Shown: positions 26,686 to 37,893, counted from the first letter of the stretch. The stretch is 37,893 nt of DNA from Nitrospirota bacterium (GCA_005887945.1 VBOL01000291.1:1-37893); one strand, 5' to 3'. Made by a program: numbers and translations. The notes: generated from the sequence alone by a model not told the origin.

Positions 26686-29229
26686 TCAATGAGGGTCACG
26701 CCATTGATTCCAAATCCGAGCCCAGTTCACCTGTTCGCAGGCCCACAGACACGAGGCGCTATTCGTCGGCTGCCACAGCAACTCGCTCGCTCGATGTACG
26801 TGGAGCATCGCGTCAGAAACTGCCCCGGTAAACCACACCCCGCCGTCACGGTCGGTTCGTAACACCGTACTGCTTTCTGACGCGTAGGCATCGAGAACGT
26901 CCGCGGCCGGGTGTCTGTAGGGATTATGGCGACCAGCGGAAAATACGGCATACTGGGGATGCAACGATGCCAACCAGTCACGATTCAACGAGCTCACCGC
27001 CCCGTGATGAGGCACCTTGAGGACCTCGATCGGACCGTGAGATGGTGTGCGGGTCATTCGTGACAAGCCATCTCGCTCGACATCCGCAGCGAAGAGCATC
27101 GTATGATTACCACAAGTCAGACGCGTCACCACTGAACGATTATTCAACACATGTCCACCCACATGGTTATCGTGGAGCGGCACATCGAGTTGCTCGCCCG
27201 CTGGTGGGTTGAGGACCACCATCCGACAGGAACCGGACGACACGATCTCCTGTCCTTCTCTGGCTACCTGTTCTTGTAGCCCTTGATCGGCCAGTGACTG
27301 CTGCAATCGTCGATAGAACAGTTCTTCGCGGGTCTCTCCCGACCCCCAATAGCGCTTGACGATGAAATGACGGACCACCCAGGCAAGACCTCCGACATGA
27401 TCAAGTTGGGGATGTGTGCCAATGACATGGTCAATGGCATGAATCCCCCGGTTCCAGAGAAACGGAGCCACCACCCCACGGCCCATGTCGAACCGCTCAT
27501 ACGCCGCCCCTCCGTCGATCAACACCACCTGTCCATCAGGCAACTCAACGACCGCGCTATCACCTTGCCCGACGTCCAGAAACGTGACTCGGAAGTGATC
27601 CCCATCAAGAAAGATTCGTGGGGACCAGGCCCACCACAGCAATACCAATAATACTCCGGTGCTTGCTGCCAATCGGAACGCCGCGCGGCCCACTCGCTGC
27701 CACAGCAATACAAGACAGCCATAAAATAACACTATGGTGAGAGCGGAAGGGGCCGCGACATGCCATTCCCCTCCCGGTATCATCGATACCCGACGGATCG
27801 CAGCCACAAAGTACTCGAGGAACCACTGATTCAGCGAAGCCAGGGGCAGGATGGTTCCCCCAACCACGATCTGCCAAATTCCGGCACCAAGTCCGATCGG
27901 AACCAGCAGAATCCCCATCACGGGAACGGCCACCACATTGGTGAAAAGACCGAGCCAGGGCAATTGATTGAAATAGTACGCAACAAGAGGAAGGGTCACT
28001 ACGGTGACCACCCCGCTCATGACCACAGAGTCTCTCCCCCATCGGGCGCAGGTTTTCAGGAACGACGCCTCGTTCGGCAGCTCCACCAATTCAGCCGCGG
28101 TCGGCCAGGAGAACCACCCGGCAATGGCGATGACGGACAAAAATGAGAGCTGAAAGGAGATATCGAATAGCGCCTGAGGATCGTGCAGCAAAATCCCCAC
28201 CGCGGCGGCAGAGAGGGCATGGAACATACGGCGCTCCTGGCCGAGCCAGATCGCACTCAGCCCCACAGTCACCATCAGCAACGACCGCATCGTTGCCAGT
28301 TCTGCCCCGGCCAGGCAGGCATAGCCTGCGACAGGAAGGAGCGTACAGACAGCGGCCATGCGAGTCGGCGTGATTCTCCGAGACAGCGCAAGAAGCCAAT
28401 CGGCAGGCAACAGAATCATCGTCCATCTGACGACCGCGAAGATGAGCAGAGCGACGAGGCCCAAGTGGCTCCCTGAAATAGAAAGGAGATGGACCGTCCC
28501 GGTCACCATGAACTGATCACGCAGATCCGGGTCCAAATACCCTCGATCACCGATGATGATGCCCACATATAGTCCCAGTGCAGGCTGGGGAATGGTTTGC
28601 AACGCGGCAAGACGGATACTGCCTCTCCACCGATCAAATTGATTCCAAATCGCCCACCAGGCATGCGCACGCCCAGACTCAAGAAACTGCACTGCCCCGG
28701 ATCCGGTCACCGTGGCTATCGCATCAATCCCATGCCGCTCAAGATAGACCGCATAGTCGAACCCACCAGGATTCAATGACCCGCTTGGACGGCGCAACAT
28801 CCCTCGAAAGCGGACCCGATCGCCCTGGAAGAATATTCGTTCAGGAGTGCGCCAGGTCAGCCGGACACGTCTAGACGCTCCCGATGCATCGATAGAATCG
28901 TCCGACCTGATGATCATGACAAGTCTGTCTGGCGCCTGTTGCACGGGTGCCACGATTCGACCAGTCACCTCGATCACCGCATCGGACGACTGCTCGCCCA
29001 TCGGGTCATGGGCAGCCAGGTTGACGGCCACACTCCAATAGACGACTCCCACTAAAAGTGCTCCGTAAAACCACGTCGCTTGGCGGACGGAGAACCGATT
29101 GAGTCGTTCGAGGACGACGGTGCCTAGCGCAACGAGGAGGAGCAGGAACGACACGGACAGGGGGAAATAGGGAATCTGCGATCCGACGAGGAGCCCAGCG
29201 ATGAAGGCAACGGTGAGGGACGGCAGCAT
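26686..29229 (-). CDS. comEC: ComEC/Rec2-family competence protein (membrane channel plus metallo-beta-lactamase domain)
   Basis: VRFRGMLRRPSGSLNPGGFDYAVYLERHGIDA, GIIIGDRGYLDPDLRDQFMVTGTVHLLSISGSHLGLVALLIF, FDISFQLSFLSVIAI, VTFLDVGQGDSAVVELPDGQVVLIDGG, GTHPQLDHVGGL, VPHHGAVSSL. Confidence 0.95.
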   Translation of the reverse strand: MLPSLTVAFIAGLLVGSQIPYFPLSVSFLLLLVALGTVVLERLNRFSVRQATWFYGALLVGVVYWSVAVNLAAHDPMGEQSSDAVIEVTGRIVAPVQQAPDRLVMIIRSDDSIDASGASRRVRLTWRTPERIFFQGDRVRFRGMLRRPSGSLNPGGFDYAVYLERHGIDAIATVTGSGAVQFLESGRAHAWWAIWNQFDRWRGSIRLAALQTIPQPALGLYVGIIIGDRGYLDPDLRDQFMVTGTVHLLSISGSHLGLVALLIFAVVRWTMILLPADWLLALSRRITPTRMAAVCTLLPVAGYACLAGAELATMRSLLMVTVGLSAIWLGQERRMFHALSAAAVGILLHDPQALFDISFQLSFLSVIAIAGWFSWPTAAELVELPNEASFLKTCARWGRDSVVMSGVVTVVTLPLVAYYFNQLPWLGLFTNVVAVPVMGILLVPIGLGAGIWQIVVGGTILPLASLNQWFLEYFVAAIRRVSMIPGGEWHVAAPSALTIVLFYGCLVLLWQRVGRAAFRLAASTGVLLVLLWWAWSPRIFLDGDHFRVTFLDVGQGDSAVVELPDGQVVLIDGGAAYERFDMGRGVVAPFLWNRGIHAIDHVIGTHPQLDHVGGLAWVVRHFIVKRYWGSGETREELFYRRLQQSLADQGLQEQVAREGQEIVSSGSCRMVVLNPPAGEQLDVPLHDNHVGGHVLNNRSVVTRLTCGNHTMLFAADVERDGLSRMTRTPSHGPIEVLKVPHHGAVSSLNRDWLASLHPQYAVFSAGRHNPYRHPAADVLDAYASESSTVLRTDRDGGVWFTGAVSDAMLHVHRASELLWQPTNSASCLWACEQVNWARIWNQWRDPH

Positions 29230-29257
29230 GAGCCTCCCTCAATGGGGGGCGACGACT

Positions 29258-30607
29258 CTAACCCAGATGAATCTTGACGACGTCGACAAGATGATTGGCC
29301 ACTTCACGAATCTGGTCATCTCGCTCACCCTCGACCATCACCCGCAAGAGCGGTTCGGTCCCGGAGTAGCGTACCAACACGCGTCCGCTGCCGTTGAGAC
29401 GCTGTTCACTTTCTTGGATCGCGCGTTGGAGTTCGGGGACTGTGTCGAGGTTCGGCTTCTTCGTCACATTCACGTTGAGTAATACTTGTGGCACCGCCGT
29501 CATGGCTTGGGCCAACTCGGACAAGGGCTTCTCCGTTCGCTTCATCAGCGACAAGATTTGCAACGCTGAAATCAAGCCGTCCCCGGTCGTATTATGATCC
29601 AGGAAAATGAAATGCCCCGACTGCTCCCCTCCAAAGTTATATCCCTCGGCCAACATCCGTTCGAGCAGATATCTGTCACCGACGGCAGTCCGCGCGAAGA
29701 CGATACCCGCTTTGGTCATGGCAAGCTCCAATCCGAAATTGCTCATGACGGTCCCCACCACCGTCTGCTTCGCCAGTTGCCCTTGGCGATGAATATCGAG
29801 CGCCAACATCGCCATAATATGATCGCCGTCCACGACGCGTCCCTGTTCGCAGACGAAGATGGCGCGATAGGCATCCCCGTCCAGCGCCACTCCGAGATGA
29901 GCCCCGTGCTCGCGGACCGCCTTCTGCAGCAATGCGGGATGCACCGCGCCACAGCCGGCATTGATATTCATCCCGTCCGGCTTATTGCCGATCACTTCGA
30001 CCTTCGCCCCGAGTTCGCGCAACACCGTTGGCGCGACCTTATAGGCTGCGCCATTGGCACAATCGACCACCACGTTGATCCCCTGAAAGTCCAGCTCCTT
30101 CGGGAGAGACCGTTTGACGAACTCGATGTAACGCCCCTCGGCATCATCGATTCGATAGGCTTTCCCGATGGCGTCGGCCGTCGGCCTTAGATGGGCAATC
30201 TCGTTCGAGACGATGAGCCTCTCAATGCGAGATTCCATCTCATCGGGCAGCTTGAACCCGTCGTTGGAGAAAAACTTGATGCCGTTATCCTGGTAGGGAT
30301 TATGCGAGGCTGAGATCACCACCCCTGCATCGGCACGAAGGCTCCTCGTCAAGAATGCAATCGCCGGCGTCGGCATCGGACCGACCAGCAACACATCGAC
30401 ACCCATCGAGCAAATCCCCGAGGTCAACGCCGACTCCAACATATAGCCGGAGATGCGGGTGTCCTTGCCGATCACGATCTGATGGCGTCCGGATCGGCGC
30501 ATAAACAAATGTGCCGCGGCTCGACCCAGTTGCATCGCTATTTCGCTGGTCATCGGATCGAGATTAGCGACCCCTCGGACCCCATCGGTACCGAACAATT
30601 TACGCAT
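29258..30607 (-). CDS. glmM: Phosphoglucosamine mutase
   Basis: [74 protein letters not shown]. Confidence 0.97.
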   Translation of the reverse strand: MRKLFGTDGVRGVANLDPMTSEIAMQLGRAAAHLFMRRSGRHQIVIGKDTRISGYMLESALTSGICSMGVDVLLVGPMPTPAIAFLTRSLRADAGVVISASHNPYQDNGIKFFSNDGFKLPDEMESRIERLIVSNEIAHLRPTADAIGKAYRIDDAEGRYIEFVKRSLPKELDFQGINVVVDCANGAAYKVAPTVLRELGAKVEVIGNKPDGMNINAGCGAVHPALLQKAVREHGAHLGVALDGDAYRAIFVCEQGRVVDGDHIMAMLALDIHRQGQLAKQTVVGTVMSNFGLELAMTKAGIVFARTAVGDRYLLERMLAEGYNFGGEQSGHFIFLDHNTTGDGLISALQILSLMKRTEKPLSELAQAMTAVPQVLLNVNVTKKPNLDTVPELQRAIQESEQRLNGSGRVLVRYSGTEPLLRVMVEGERDDQIREVANHLVDVVKIHLG

Positions 30608-31496
30608 GTTGTGCTTTCATGGAAACGGTCGTCTGTCGATTAATCGCCGCTGTCACCTGCACCACATCCTTCATCGCCCTCACGTCGTGGACGCGAAGGA
30701 TTCCAGCCCCACGATCCACTGCCATCGCCACCGCCGCCGCCGTACCCCATTGCCGCTCCTGTACAGGACGATCCACGAGCTGCCCGAGGAATGCTTTCTG
30801 TGAGACACCGACCAACAATGGACATTCAAACTGCGCGAAATGGCGCAATTGGGCTAACAGCGTAAGGTTATGTACCAGCAGCTTACCAAATCCGATACCC
30901 GGATCAAGAATGATTTGTCTTCGTACAATGCCATGTGCCATCGCGAAACGGATTCGTTCCTCGAAAAAATCTGAGATCTCGCCGACCACATCGTCGTAGC
31001 GGGGGGCCTGTTGCATCGTACGCGGCGTACCGTACATATGCATCAGAACGATTCCGGCTCCCGTTCTGGCGACCACATCGACTATGGCGGGGTCGCCCCG
31101 TAAAGCCGTGACATCGTTTACGAGAACCGCCCCCGCGTCGAGGGCCGCGCGTGCAACAGCAGCTTTTGAGGTATCGATTGAGACTGGAACGGTGACGGCT
31201 TTTACAACTGCCGTCACAACGGGAATCGCACGACGACGCTCTTCTGCCTCGTTCACGACATCGGCACCGGGACGCGTCGACTCTGCGCCGACATCCAACA
31301 GATCCGCCCCTTCTTCTACTAACCGGACAGCATGGGCCACAGCGGCTTCTGCATCCAAATAGCGGCCACCGTCGAAGAACGAATCCGGCGTCACATTCAC
31401 TACGCCCATAATTAACGGTCGGTCGGGGAATTCGATCAGCCGATCTTTCGCCTGTCGTGTCAATGTCCTCGGTTCTAACACCAAACGTGCCTCCAT
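30600..31496 (-). CDS. folP: Dihydropteroate synthase
   Basis: [84 protein letters not shown]. Start trimmed to [11 protein letters not shown]. Confidence 0.95.
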   Translation of the reverse strand: MEARLVLEPRTLTRQAKDRLIEFPDRPLIMGVVNVTPDSFFDGGRYLDAEAAVAHAVRLVEEGADLLDVGAESTRPGADVVNEAEERRRAIPVVTAVVKAVTVPVSIDTSKAAVARAALDAGAVLVNDVTALRGDPAIVDVVARTGAGIVLMHMYGTPRTMQQAPRYDDVVGEISDFFEERIRFAMAHGIVRRQIILDPGIGFGKLLVHNLTLLAQLRHFAQFECPLLVGVSQKAFLGQLVDRPVQERQWGTAAAVAMAVDRGAGILRVHDVRAMKDVVQVTAAINRQTTVSMKAQHA

Positions 31497-31571
31497 ATGA
31501 GGTATCCGCCACGCGACACAAGACCGCCACCTATCGTGGCCGTATAGGGTACACGTCACAACACACCACTC

Positions 31572-31593
31572 GCGAGAAGGACTCCCTTCTCGC
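31572..31593. repeat. Stem-loop: 9-bp perfect arms GCGAGAAGG / CCTTCTCGC, 4-nt loop
   Basis: Direct reading in the ftsH-folP intergenic region. No adjacent U-run on the minus-strand transcript. Confidence 0.85.
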
Positions 31594-31616
31594 CTATCGT
31601 CTTTCAGATGTACTGC

Positions 31617-31651
31617 CCCGGGACTCCAATGCCCTGAAATGGTGTCCCGGG
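31617..31651. repeat. Stem-loop: 8-bp perfect arms CCCGGGAC / GTCCCGGG, 19-nt loop
   Basis: Direct reading, starting about 17 nt past the ftsH stop codon on the minus strand. Confidence 0.8.
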
Positions 31652-31667
31652 ACCAACGATGCAGAAT

Positions 31668-33479
31668 TTAGGCAGGAACCGCTTGAGATGTGGACTGCAT
31701 GATGATGTGATCAATATCAGGCCCGTCGAGCACTTCTTTCTCCAAGAGTGCTTCCGCCAAACCCTTCAGACTGGCCATGTTTTCCGTGAGCAGCCGCTTC
31801 GCCCGCTCATAGTTTTCCGTCACAAGCCGTTTAACTTCCTGGTCGATCTCCATGGCTATTTGATCACTGAAGTCGCGCTGGCTCCCGAGCTCTCGCCCAA
31901 GAAAAACCTGTTCGTTTTGTTTGCCGAACGTCAGGGGGCCCATCTTTTCGCTCATGCCCCATTCACAGACCATCTTCCTCGCGAGATCCGTCGCCCGCTC
32001 GAGATCGTTCCCCGCTCCAGTCGTCATGTCCTTCAAGACCAACTCTTCCGCTACACGCCCTCCCATGAGGATGGCGAGTTGATTGTACAAATACACCTTC
32101 GAATAGCCATGCCGGTCATCGGTGGGGAGCTGCATCGTCACGCCCAAGGCACGGCCCCGAGGAATAATCGTCACTTTATGCACGGGATCCGTTCCAGGAA
32201 TCAGCTTGGCGATCAGCGCGTGCCCGGCTTCATGATAGGCCGTCGTCCGTTTCTCCTCGTCGCTCAAGATCAGACTCTTCCGTTCAGCCCCCATCAGCAC
32301 TTTGTCTTTGGCCATCTCGAAGTCGATGACTTCCACTTCCTTCTTGTTTAGTCTCGCAGCCCAGAGTGCCGCTTCGTTGACCAAGTTCTCCAGGTCGGCC
32401 CCTGAAAATCCCGGCGTGCCGCGTGCGATTTTTTCCAGCTCCACATTTGTCGCGATCGGAACTTTCTTCGTGTGCACCTTGAGAATTTCAGCACGGCCAC
32501 GCAAATCCGGTCGATTGACCACGACTTGCCGATCAAAACGCCCCGGTCTGAGCAAGGCAGGGTCGAGGACATCCGGCCTGTTGGTCGCAGCGACCAAGAT
32601 CACACCTTCTGTCGTATCAAATCCATCCATCTCAACGAGCAATTGATTGAGTGTCTGTTCACGCTCGTCATGACCTCCGCCCAACCCTGCTCCACGAAGC
32701 CGACCAACGGCATCGATTTCGTCGATAAAGATAATGCAGGGAGCATGTTTTTTCCCTTGCTCGAAGAGATCGCGAACACGGGACGCTCCGACGCCGACAA
32801 ACATTTCCACGAAATCCGATCCGCTGATACTGAAAAACGGTACACTGGCTTCACCGGCAATGGCCTTGGCCAGCAGCGTTTTCCCTGTACCGGGAGGACC
32901 GACGATCAAGACACCCTTGGGAATGCGGCCGCCGAGCTTTTGGAACTTGCGCGGATCCTTAAGAAACTCGATGATCTCGAGCACTTCGTCCTTGGCTTCA
33001 TCGATACCTGCAACGTCAGAGAACATCACCTTCTTACGCTCCTCCGTCAGCAGACGAGCACGGCTCTTCCCGAATGAGAGCGCCTTATTGCCCCCCATCT
33101 GCATTTGCCGCATCAAGAAGAACCACAACCCCAGGAACAGTACAAACGGCCCCCAGGTCACAAGGAACGTAATGTACCAAGGGCTTTCATCCGGTGGCTT
33201 CGCCTCAATCTGCACCCCCCGATCCCGCAAGACCTGCACCAATTCAGGATATTCCACCGAGTAGGTTCGAATACGGGTCTTGTCTTTCAGGACGGCGCTG
33301 ATGTGGCTGGCTTTGATGATGACCCGCTCGACCTCTCCCTTGTCGAGTTTGGTCATGAACTCGCTAAAAATCACATCTTCTTCAGGCTCATGATGCGGCA
33401 CGCTGAACAGGTTGAACAGCAAAATCATGAAGAGGCCAACGACGACCCAGAAAAGTATATTCTTTGTCCTGGAATTCAT
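31668..33479 (-). CDS. ftsH: ATP-dependent zinc metalloprotease FtsH
   Basis: [85 protein letters not shown]. Confidence 0.98.
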   Translation of the reverse strand: MNSRTKNILFWVVVGLFMILLFNLFSVPHHEPEEDVIFSEFMTKLDKGEVERVIIKASHISAVLKDKTRIRTYSVEYPELVQVLRDRGVQIEAKPPDESPWYITFLVTWGPFVLFLGLWFFLMRQMQMGGNKALSFGKSRARLLTEERKKVMFSDVAGIDEAKDEVLEIIEFLKDPRKFQKLGGRIPKGVLIVGPPGTGKTLLAKAIAGEASVPFFSISGSDFVEMFVGVGASRVRDLFEQGKKHAPCIIFIDEIDAVGRLRGAGLGGGHDEREQTLNQLLVEMDGFDTTEGVILVAATNRPDVLDPALLRPGRFDRQVVVNRPDLRGRAEILKVHTKKVPIATNVELEKIARGTPGFSGADLENLVNEAALWAARLNKKEVEVIDFEMAKDKVLMGAERKSLILSDEEKRTTAYHEAGHALIAKLIPGTDPVHKVTIIPRGRALGVTMQLPTDDRHGYSKVYLYNQLAILMGGRVAEELVLKDMTTGAGNDLERATDLARKMVCEWGMSEKMGPLTFGKQNEQVFLGRELGSQRDFSDQIAMEIDQEVKRLVTENYERAKRLLTENMASLKGLAEALLEKEVLDGPDIDHIIMQSTSQAVPA

Positions 33480-33582
33480 CCAGTTCTCCTTGTGGATGGC
33501 ACGCTCAAACGGTCAGAAAAACCGCGAACGTGAGTAATGTTACCACAGGTGCATTCATACTGACAACCGTGTGGCCAAAGCC

Positions 33583-34122
33583 TTACTCTTGATCTCCCTC
33601 CATATCCAAGACAGCCAGATAGGGAAGGTTCCGGTACTTCTGCTGGTAATCGAGCCCATACCCGACCACATACTTATTCGGAATCTTGAACCCCACATAG
33701 TCGATGGCGACATTGATGGTCCGACGATCTGGCTTACTCAGTAAGGTGCAGATTTTAATCGACCGAGGCTTCTTTTTCGCCAAGGTCTTGACCAAGTGTT
33801 GGGCCGTCAGTCCGGAATCGACGATGTCTTCCACCAGCAAGACGTCTTTACCCTTGATGTCCTCGGTCAGCTCGGTCACCATTTTAACCTTGCCGGATGT
33901 TTTTGTCCGAGACCCGTCACTCGTCACCATAAGAAAGTCGACCCGCATGGGAATTCTGATTGCGCGAGCCAAATCAGCATAGAAGGCATAGGCCCCCTTC
34001 AACACTCCCACCAAGACGAAATCCTTCCCTGTATAATCGGTCGTGATCTGCTTGCCCAGCTCGCGAATCCGGGCATGCATTTCTTCCTGCGTCACGATCG
34101 GCCGACCGAAGATCCGTTCCAT
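33583..34122 (-). CDS. hpt: Hypoxanthine phosphoribosyltransferase
   Basis: DFVLVGVLKGAYAFYADLARAI, KDVLLVEDIVDSGLTAQHLVKTL. Confidence 0.95.
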   Translation of the reverse strand: MERIFGRPIVTQEEMHARIRELGKQITTDYTGKDFVLVGVLKGAYAFYADLARAIRIPMRVDFLMVTSDGSRTKTSGKVKMVTELTEDIKGKDVLLVEDIVDSGLTAQHLVKTLAKKKPRSIKICTLLSKPDRRTINVAIDYVGFKIPNKYVVGYGLDYQQKYRNLPYLAVLDMEGDQE

Positions 34123-34128
34123 GCTCCC

Positions 34129-35613
34129 TCACTCCTTCTCTGACACCTGGTTGGTCACCGAAACAACCAAACAACGTGTCGTCCTACCACAAACGACGAA
34201 GCGCTCATCTTGCCGCATTCCCACTATCCAGAGAATTCCCTCGGGCGCCACCAATAATGGAACATTCCCACGTTCGTGTCGAGGAACCTTCCTATCGATA
34301 AAGAAATCCTGCAGCTTCTTGCGCTTCCCCTTCATCCCATGGGGAGAGAATCGATCGCCGGCTTGCCAAGCCCGAACCGACAATGGCTCCGAAAACCGGT
34401 CAGCATCGAACAATACTAGTCCTTGAGAAGGAGCCCTGCCCATCTCCTCGGCAGCACGACGAGTCATGAGTTGTACCTGAATTTGCTGATTCGTTCTAGC
34501 CCAATAAACCGTTGAAGGTACTGGAAGCGGCAGGACCTCCCTCTTCCTTTGCCCTGAACCAGTCTCATGCTCGTGACCTCCTCCTGCACTTCGGCTAAAT
34601 CGCACCGACCCCTGATCTAGAGTCACGAGGACCTGCTTCAAAGACAGCCGGGCCCCGCTCCTTCCCTTGAGGAAGACACGGCGAACTGACTCCACTACGC
34701 GGAGGCTGCTGGCGCGCCCCACTTCTTCGTAGGTCCGCAGGATTGACCGAACGAGACGCCGCTGAAGCGCAACCGGCAACTCGATGAGGGCCTGGCGACC
34801 GACTCGTTGCACGCCTCTGGACTCATGGCTGACACGTGTGCGCACCAGCTCATTTGTAATTTGCTCCAGGTATTGTTCGTCCTCGCGTAGCAAGTCCGCC
34901 TGCCGCTGTAACACACGAACGGCAGCCGGCGTCAACCCCGTGATGACAGGAAGGAGTTCCTTCCTGATCCGATTGCGATGATAGAGCGGCTTCTCATTGC
35001 TCGAATCACGACGATAGGTCAGCCCCTCATGATCCAAATATGCCACCACTTCCTCGCGGGTGGCTGCGAGAAGAGGACGAATAATCCTGTCTTCACGGGC
35101 GTATGGCATCCCGGCTAACCCTGCCATTCCCGCCCCCCGCAACAGCCACATGAGCACCGTTTCCGCCTGGTCATTGGCGGTATGACCGACCGCAATACAG
35201 TCCGCCCCTACCTCGTGAGCCAATTGCTTCATGAAGTCATAGCGCGCGTCGCGGGCCGCGGCTTGAAGCGATGAGCGCTGTCGTCGCTTGACCAGCTTGG
35301 GTCGATGAATGACAAGAGACAGCTGTCGTTCCCGGCAGAAGGTTTTGAGAAACGACTCGTCACCGTCGGACTCCACTCCGCGCAGCCCATAGTTACAATG
35401 GACCGCTGTTAGCCTGAGCCGCCAGGAGGAGGCCAGGTGGTGGAGGAGAGACAACAACGCGACCGAGTCGGGCCCGCCCGACACCGCCACGAGCAGGTGC
35501 TGACCGGGAATAAACAGCTGGTGCTCACGCACCGTTCGAACAAGATGGGTCAACAACGCCGGTCGTGCGAAGGACCTGGATGACGGCCTCAGGACCGTAG
35601 TCTCAAGGGCCAT
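34129..35613 (-). CDS. tilS: tRNA(Ile)-lysidine synthetase
   Basis: LLVAVSGGPDSVALLSLLHHLASSWRLRLTAVHCNYGLRG, DCIAVGHTANDQAETVLMWLLRGAGMAGLAGM. Confidence 0.96.
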   Translation of the reverse strand: MALETTVLRPSSRSFARPALLTHLVRTVREHQLFIPGQHLLVAVSGGPDSVALLSLLHHLASSWRLRLTAVHCNYGLRGVESDGDESFLKTFCRERQLSLVIHRPKLVKRRQRSSLQAAARDARYDFMKQLAHEVGADCIAVGHTANDQAETVLMWLLRGAGMAGLAGMPYAREDRIIRPLLAATREEVVAYLDHEGLTYRRDSSNEKPLYHRNRIRKELLPVITGLTPAAVRVLQRQADLLREDEQYLEQITNELVRTRVSHESRGVQRVGRQALIELPVALQRRLVRSILRTYEEVGRASSLRVVESVRRVFLKGRSGARLSLKQVLVTLDQGSVRFSRSAGGGHEHETGSGQRKREVLPLPVPSTVYWARTNQQIQVQLMTRRAAEEMGRAPSQGLVLFDADRFSEPLSVRAWQAGDRFSPHGMKGKRKKLQDFFIDRKVPRHERGNVPLLVAPEGILWIVGMRQDERFVVCGRTTRCLVVSVTNQVSEKE

Positions 35614-35615
35614 GG

Positions 35616-36560
35616 TTACTGAACTCCTTGCTGAATACGCCGCAAGCTGCTGCGAGCCTGCTCCACATCACGGGCAATTTGCTTCGACAGCTCATCGGCA
35701 GATGCAAAGGTGCGATCGCCGCGTATCCGTGCCACAAATTGCACTGAGATCTCCTGGCCATAGAGATCACCGGTCTGATCCAAAAGATTGACTTCGATCA
35801 GCCGCTCGCCCGCTCCAAAGGTCGGCCTGGTCCCAATGTAGCCAATCGCATCATAGGTCTGAGTACCATGGACAGTCCGCGCGGCATAGACTCCATCGGG
35901 CGGCACGACGCGATCAGCCGGGACGCGCAGATTGGCCGTAGGCCAGCCCATCGCCTGCCCCTGTTGCATCCCGTGCACAACGGTGCCTCGAATCCCATAG
36001 ACGCGTCCAAGCAATGTGGTAACCCGCTCCATATTTCCTGCCTGAATAAGCTGGCGAATCCTGCTTGAACTCACCACGTCCCCCTCAATCATCACGGGAG
36101 TCACGGGATGCACGAGGAAGCCGTACTGCCCGCCAAGACGCACGAGGTCATCGATATGCCCTGCCCGGCCCTTCCCAAACGCAAAATGATTGCCCACGAA
36201 CAGTTCAGACAGGGCGAGAGAGCGATGCAGGATGTCTTCGGCAAATTGATCCGGGCTCATCGCCGCGAAGGTGGGGGTAAAGTCCAGGAAGACCACTTCA
36301 TCGATTCCCGCGGCTTCGAGGTGCGCAAGCTTTTCCTCCGGACTGGTGAGGAAGCGAAAATCGACGCGGGGTGCAAGGATTTTTACCGGATGTGGTTCGA
36401 AGGTCAGCACGAGCGCAGTCCCCTGTGCCTTCTGGGCCGTCTCGACCACTGTCTGCAGCAGCGCTCGATGGCCCAGGTGGTGGCCGTCGAAATTGCCGAT
36501 CGTGGCGACCGGATAGGCACGTGGACACTCACCCCACAGCCCACGCGTCACTTTCAGCAT
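35616..36560 (-). CDS. ribF: Bifunctional riboflavin kinase/FAD synthetase
   Basis: VATIGNFDGHHLGHRALL, LFVGNHFAFGKGRAGHIDDL, VVSSSRIRQLIQAGNMERVTTLLGR, GWPTANLRVP. Confidence 0.96.
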   Translation of the reverse strand: MLKVTRGLWGECPRAYPVATIGNFDGHHLGHRALLQTVVETAQKAQGTALVLTFEPHPVKILAPRVDFRFLTSPEEKLAHLEAAGIDEVVFLDFTPTFAAMSPDQFAEDILHRSLALSELFVGNHFAFGKGRAGHIDDLVRLGGQYGFLVHPVTPVMIEGDVVSSSRIRQLIQAGNMERVTTLLGRVYGIRGTVVHGMQQGQAMGWPTANLRVPADRVVPPDGVYAARTVHGTQTYDAIGYIGTRPTFGAGERLIEVNLLDQTGDLYGQEISVQFVARIRGDRTFASADELSKQIARDVEQARSSLRRIQQGVQ

Positions 36561-36565
36561 GGTCG

Positions 36566-37537
36566 TCAGCGGAGGAGGCGCGCTGCGTCTTTGGCAAAGT
36601 ACGTCAGAATGAGACCTGCTCCGGCCCGCTTAATCGAGAGCAACGATTCCATCATGGCCCGCGATTCGTCGAGCCAGCCAGCGTTGGCGGCCGCTTTGAT
36701 CATGCTGTACTCCCCGCTCACTTGATAGGCCGCCACCGGCAACAACATCTGCGCTCTGGCCGCGGCAATGATGTCGAGATACGGCAGTGCCGGTTTCACC
36801 ATGATGATGTCGGCTCCTTCTTCGACATCGAGGGCGATCTCCCGAAGTGCTTCCCGGCAGTTGGCGGGATCCATCTGGTATGACTGCCGATCGCCGAATT
36901 GAGGACTCGAACACGCCGCATCCCGAAACGGTGCATACAAGCAGGACGCAAATTTGGCGGCATAGGCCATGATCGGCAGCTCTGGAAAACCCGCCTGATC
37001 CAGTTCCGCCCGGATCGCCGCCACCCGCCCATCCATCATATCGGACGGCGCCACCATGTCGGCCCCCGCTTGCGCATGGGTCCTGGCCATCGCACGGAGA
37101 CACTCCAACGTTTCATCATTGAGAATGCGACCGTCCTTGACGATTCCGCAATGGCCGTGATCGGTGTATTCGTCGATGCATACGTCGGTCACGACCATCA
37201 GCCCCGGAACCTGGTCCTTCACCGCTTTGACGGCCCGCTGCACGATGCCATTCGGATCAAACCCCGAACTCCCCCGATCATCTTTTCGGTCAGGAATCCC
37301 AAAGAGGATGATAGCGGGGATCCCCAAGGCCGCAATCTCACTGGCTTCTTTCACCAAGAGATCGACCGAGAGCCGGAATTGGCCCGGCATGGAGGTGATC
37401 TCCTCCCGCCGATCTCGCCCTTCGACGACAAACAGCGGATAGATAAAGTCGGACGGGGCAAGGCTCGTCGCCCGTACCATGCGGCGAAATGCCTCATGCT
37501 GTCGCAGCCGCCGGAGCCGCTGTATTGGGAAGGCCAT
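36566..37537 (-). CDS. hemB: Porphobilinogen synthase (delta-aminolevulinate dehydratase)
   Basis: [88 protein letters not shown]. Confidence 0.97.
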   Translation of the reverse strand: MAFPIQRLRRLRQHEAFRRMVRATSLAPSDFIYPLFVVEGRDRREEITSMPGQFRLSVDLLVKEASEIAALGIPAIILFGIPDRKDDRGSSGFDPNGIVQRAVKAVKDQVPGLMVVTDVCIDEYTDHGHCGIVKDGRILNDETLECLRAMARTHAQAGADMVAPSDMMDGRVAAIRAELDQAGFPELPIMAYAAKFASCLYAPFRDAACSSPQFGDRQSYQMDPANCREALREIALDVEEGADIIMVKPALPYLDIIAAARAQMLLPVAAYQVSGEYSMIKAAANAGWLDESRAMMESLLSIKRAGAGLILTYFAKDAARLLR

Positions 37538-37541
37538 CGGA

Positions 37542-37893
37542 TCACTTCCTCGGGAGATTCGTCAAGAACACCACGAGGTCGCGCACAGAAATCATGCCGA
37601 CCAGTTTGCCACCCTGAGTCACGCCGAGATGGCGGATATGCGTTTGGGCCATCAGATCGTTGGCATCTAACACTGTCTTATTCTCCTCGATCGTCAAGAT
37701 AGGGGCCGACATAATCTGTTCGGCTGTTGGCTTGTGGGTGTCGGCTCCAGCCGCTACCACCCGCCGGACCATATCGGTATCCGTGAGGATGCCGACGATC
37801 TCCTTCCCATTCGTCACGAACAGGCTGCCGATACCACGATCCCTCATGATACGTGCCGCCGTCTGTGCATCCGTATCCCGCTCAACCGTAATA
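37542..37893 (-). CDS. CBS-domain protein, 5' end beyond right edge
   Basis: Frame is open to the window edge: [47 protein letters not shown] ... [46 protein letters not shown]. Confidence 0.85.
   Translation of the reverse strand, partial: ITVERDTDAQTAARIMRDRGIGSLFVTNGKEIVGILTDTDMVRRVVAAGADTHKPTAEQIMSAPILTIEENKTVLDANDLMAQTHIRHLGVTQGGKLVGMISVRDLVVFLTNLPRK

Noticed and set aside
1-37893. CRISPR arrays, tRNA/rRNA genes, transposons or prophage
   Set aside because: No spaced identical repeats, no cloverleaf-like segments and no transposase/integrase ORFs were recognised by eye; a dedicated scan was not possible.

Overview
This 37.9-kb window is a bacterial chromosomal segment in which every confidently callable gene lies on the minus strand. 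Gene content and composition suggest a Nitrospira-like organism; that is inference only. Read in transcription order (right to left), it starts with a housekeeping block: a CBS-domain protein (cut by the right edge), hemB, ribF, tilS, hpt, ftsH, folP, glmM and a comEC/rec2-like gene. A regulatory-looking gap and a small ribbon-helix-helix (RHH) gene follow. Then comes a ~25-kb surface-polysaccharide locus of Wzx/Wzy type: HD-GYP, Wza-like lipoprotein, Wzz/BY-kinase, Wzy/ligase-like protein, two GT4s, Wzx flippase, GT2, three SAM methyltransferases, a GT39-like GT-C, a further GT4, an AsnB-type amidotransferase, a tandem GT4-GT4 fusion, a membrane PHP protein, a WbqC-like protein, a PIG-L deacetylase, a DegT aminotransferase and a WecA/MraY-like initiating transferase. 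The window ends in mtnA (cut by the left edge). Many genes are joined by 4-nt ATGA/GTGA overlaps. The most unusual observations are: (1) two opposing arrays of exactly 7-nt-phased degenerate repeats that encode the PHP protein's C-terminus; (2) an inverted repeat resembling a dispersed intergenic repeat, sitting in the linker of the GT-GT fusion; (3) a 79-codon membrane-helix extension in frame with, and upstream of, the AsnB Cys nucleophile start; (4) a PHP domain apparently split by a two-helix membrane hairpin and placed outside the cytoplasm; (5) an RHH gene with phased ATGCTA motifs and a 12-bp palindrome upstream of the polysaccharide genes. I saw no tRNA, rRNA, CRISPR array, transposase or phage gene.
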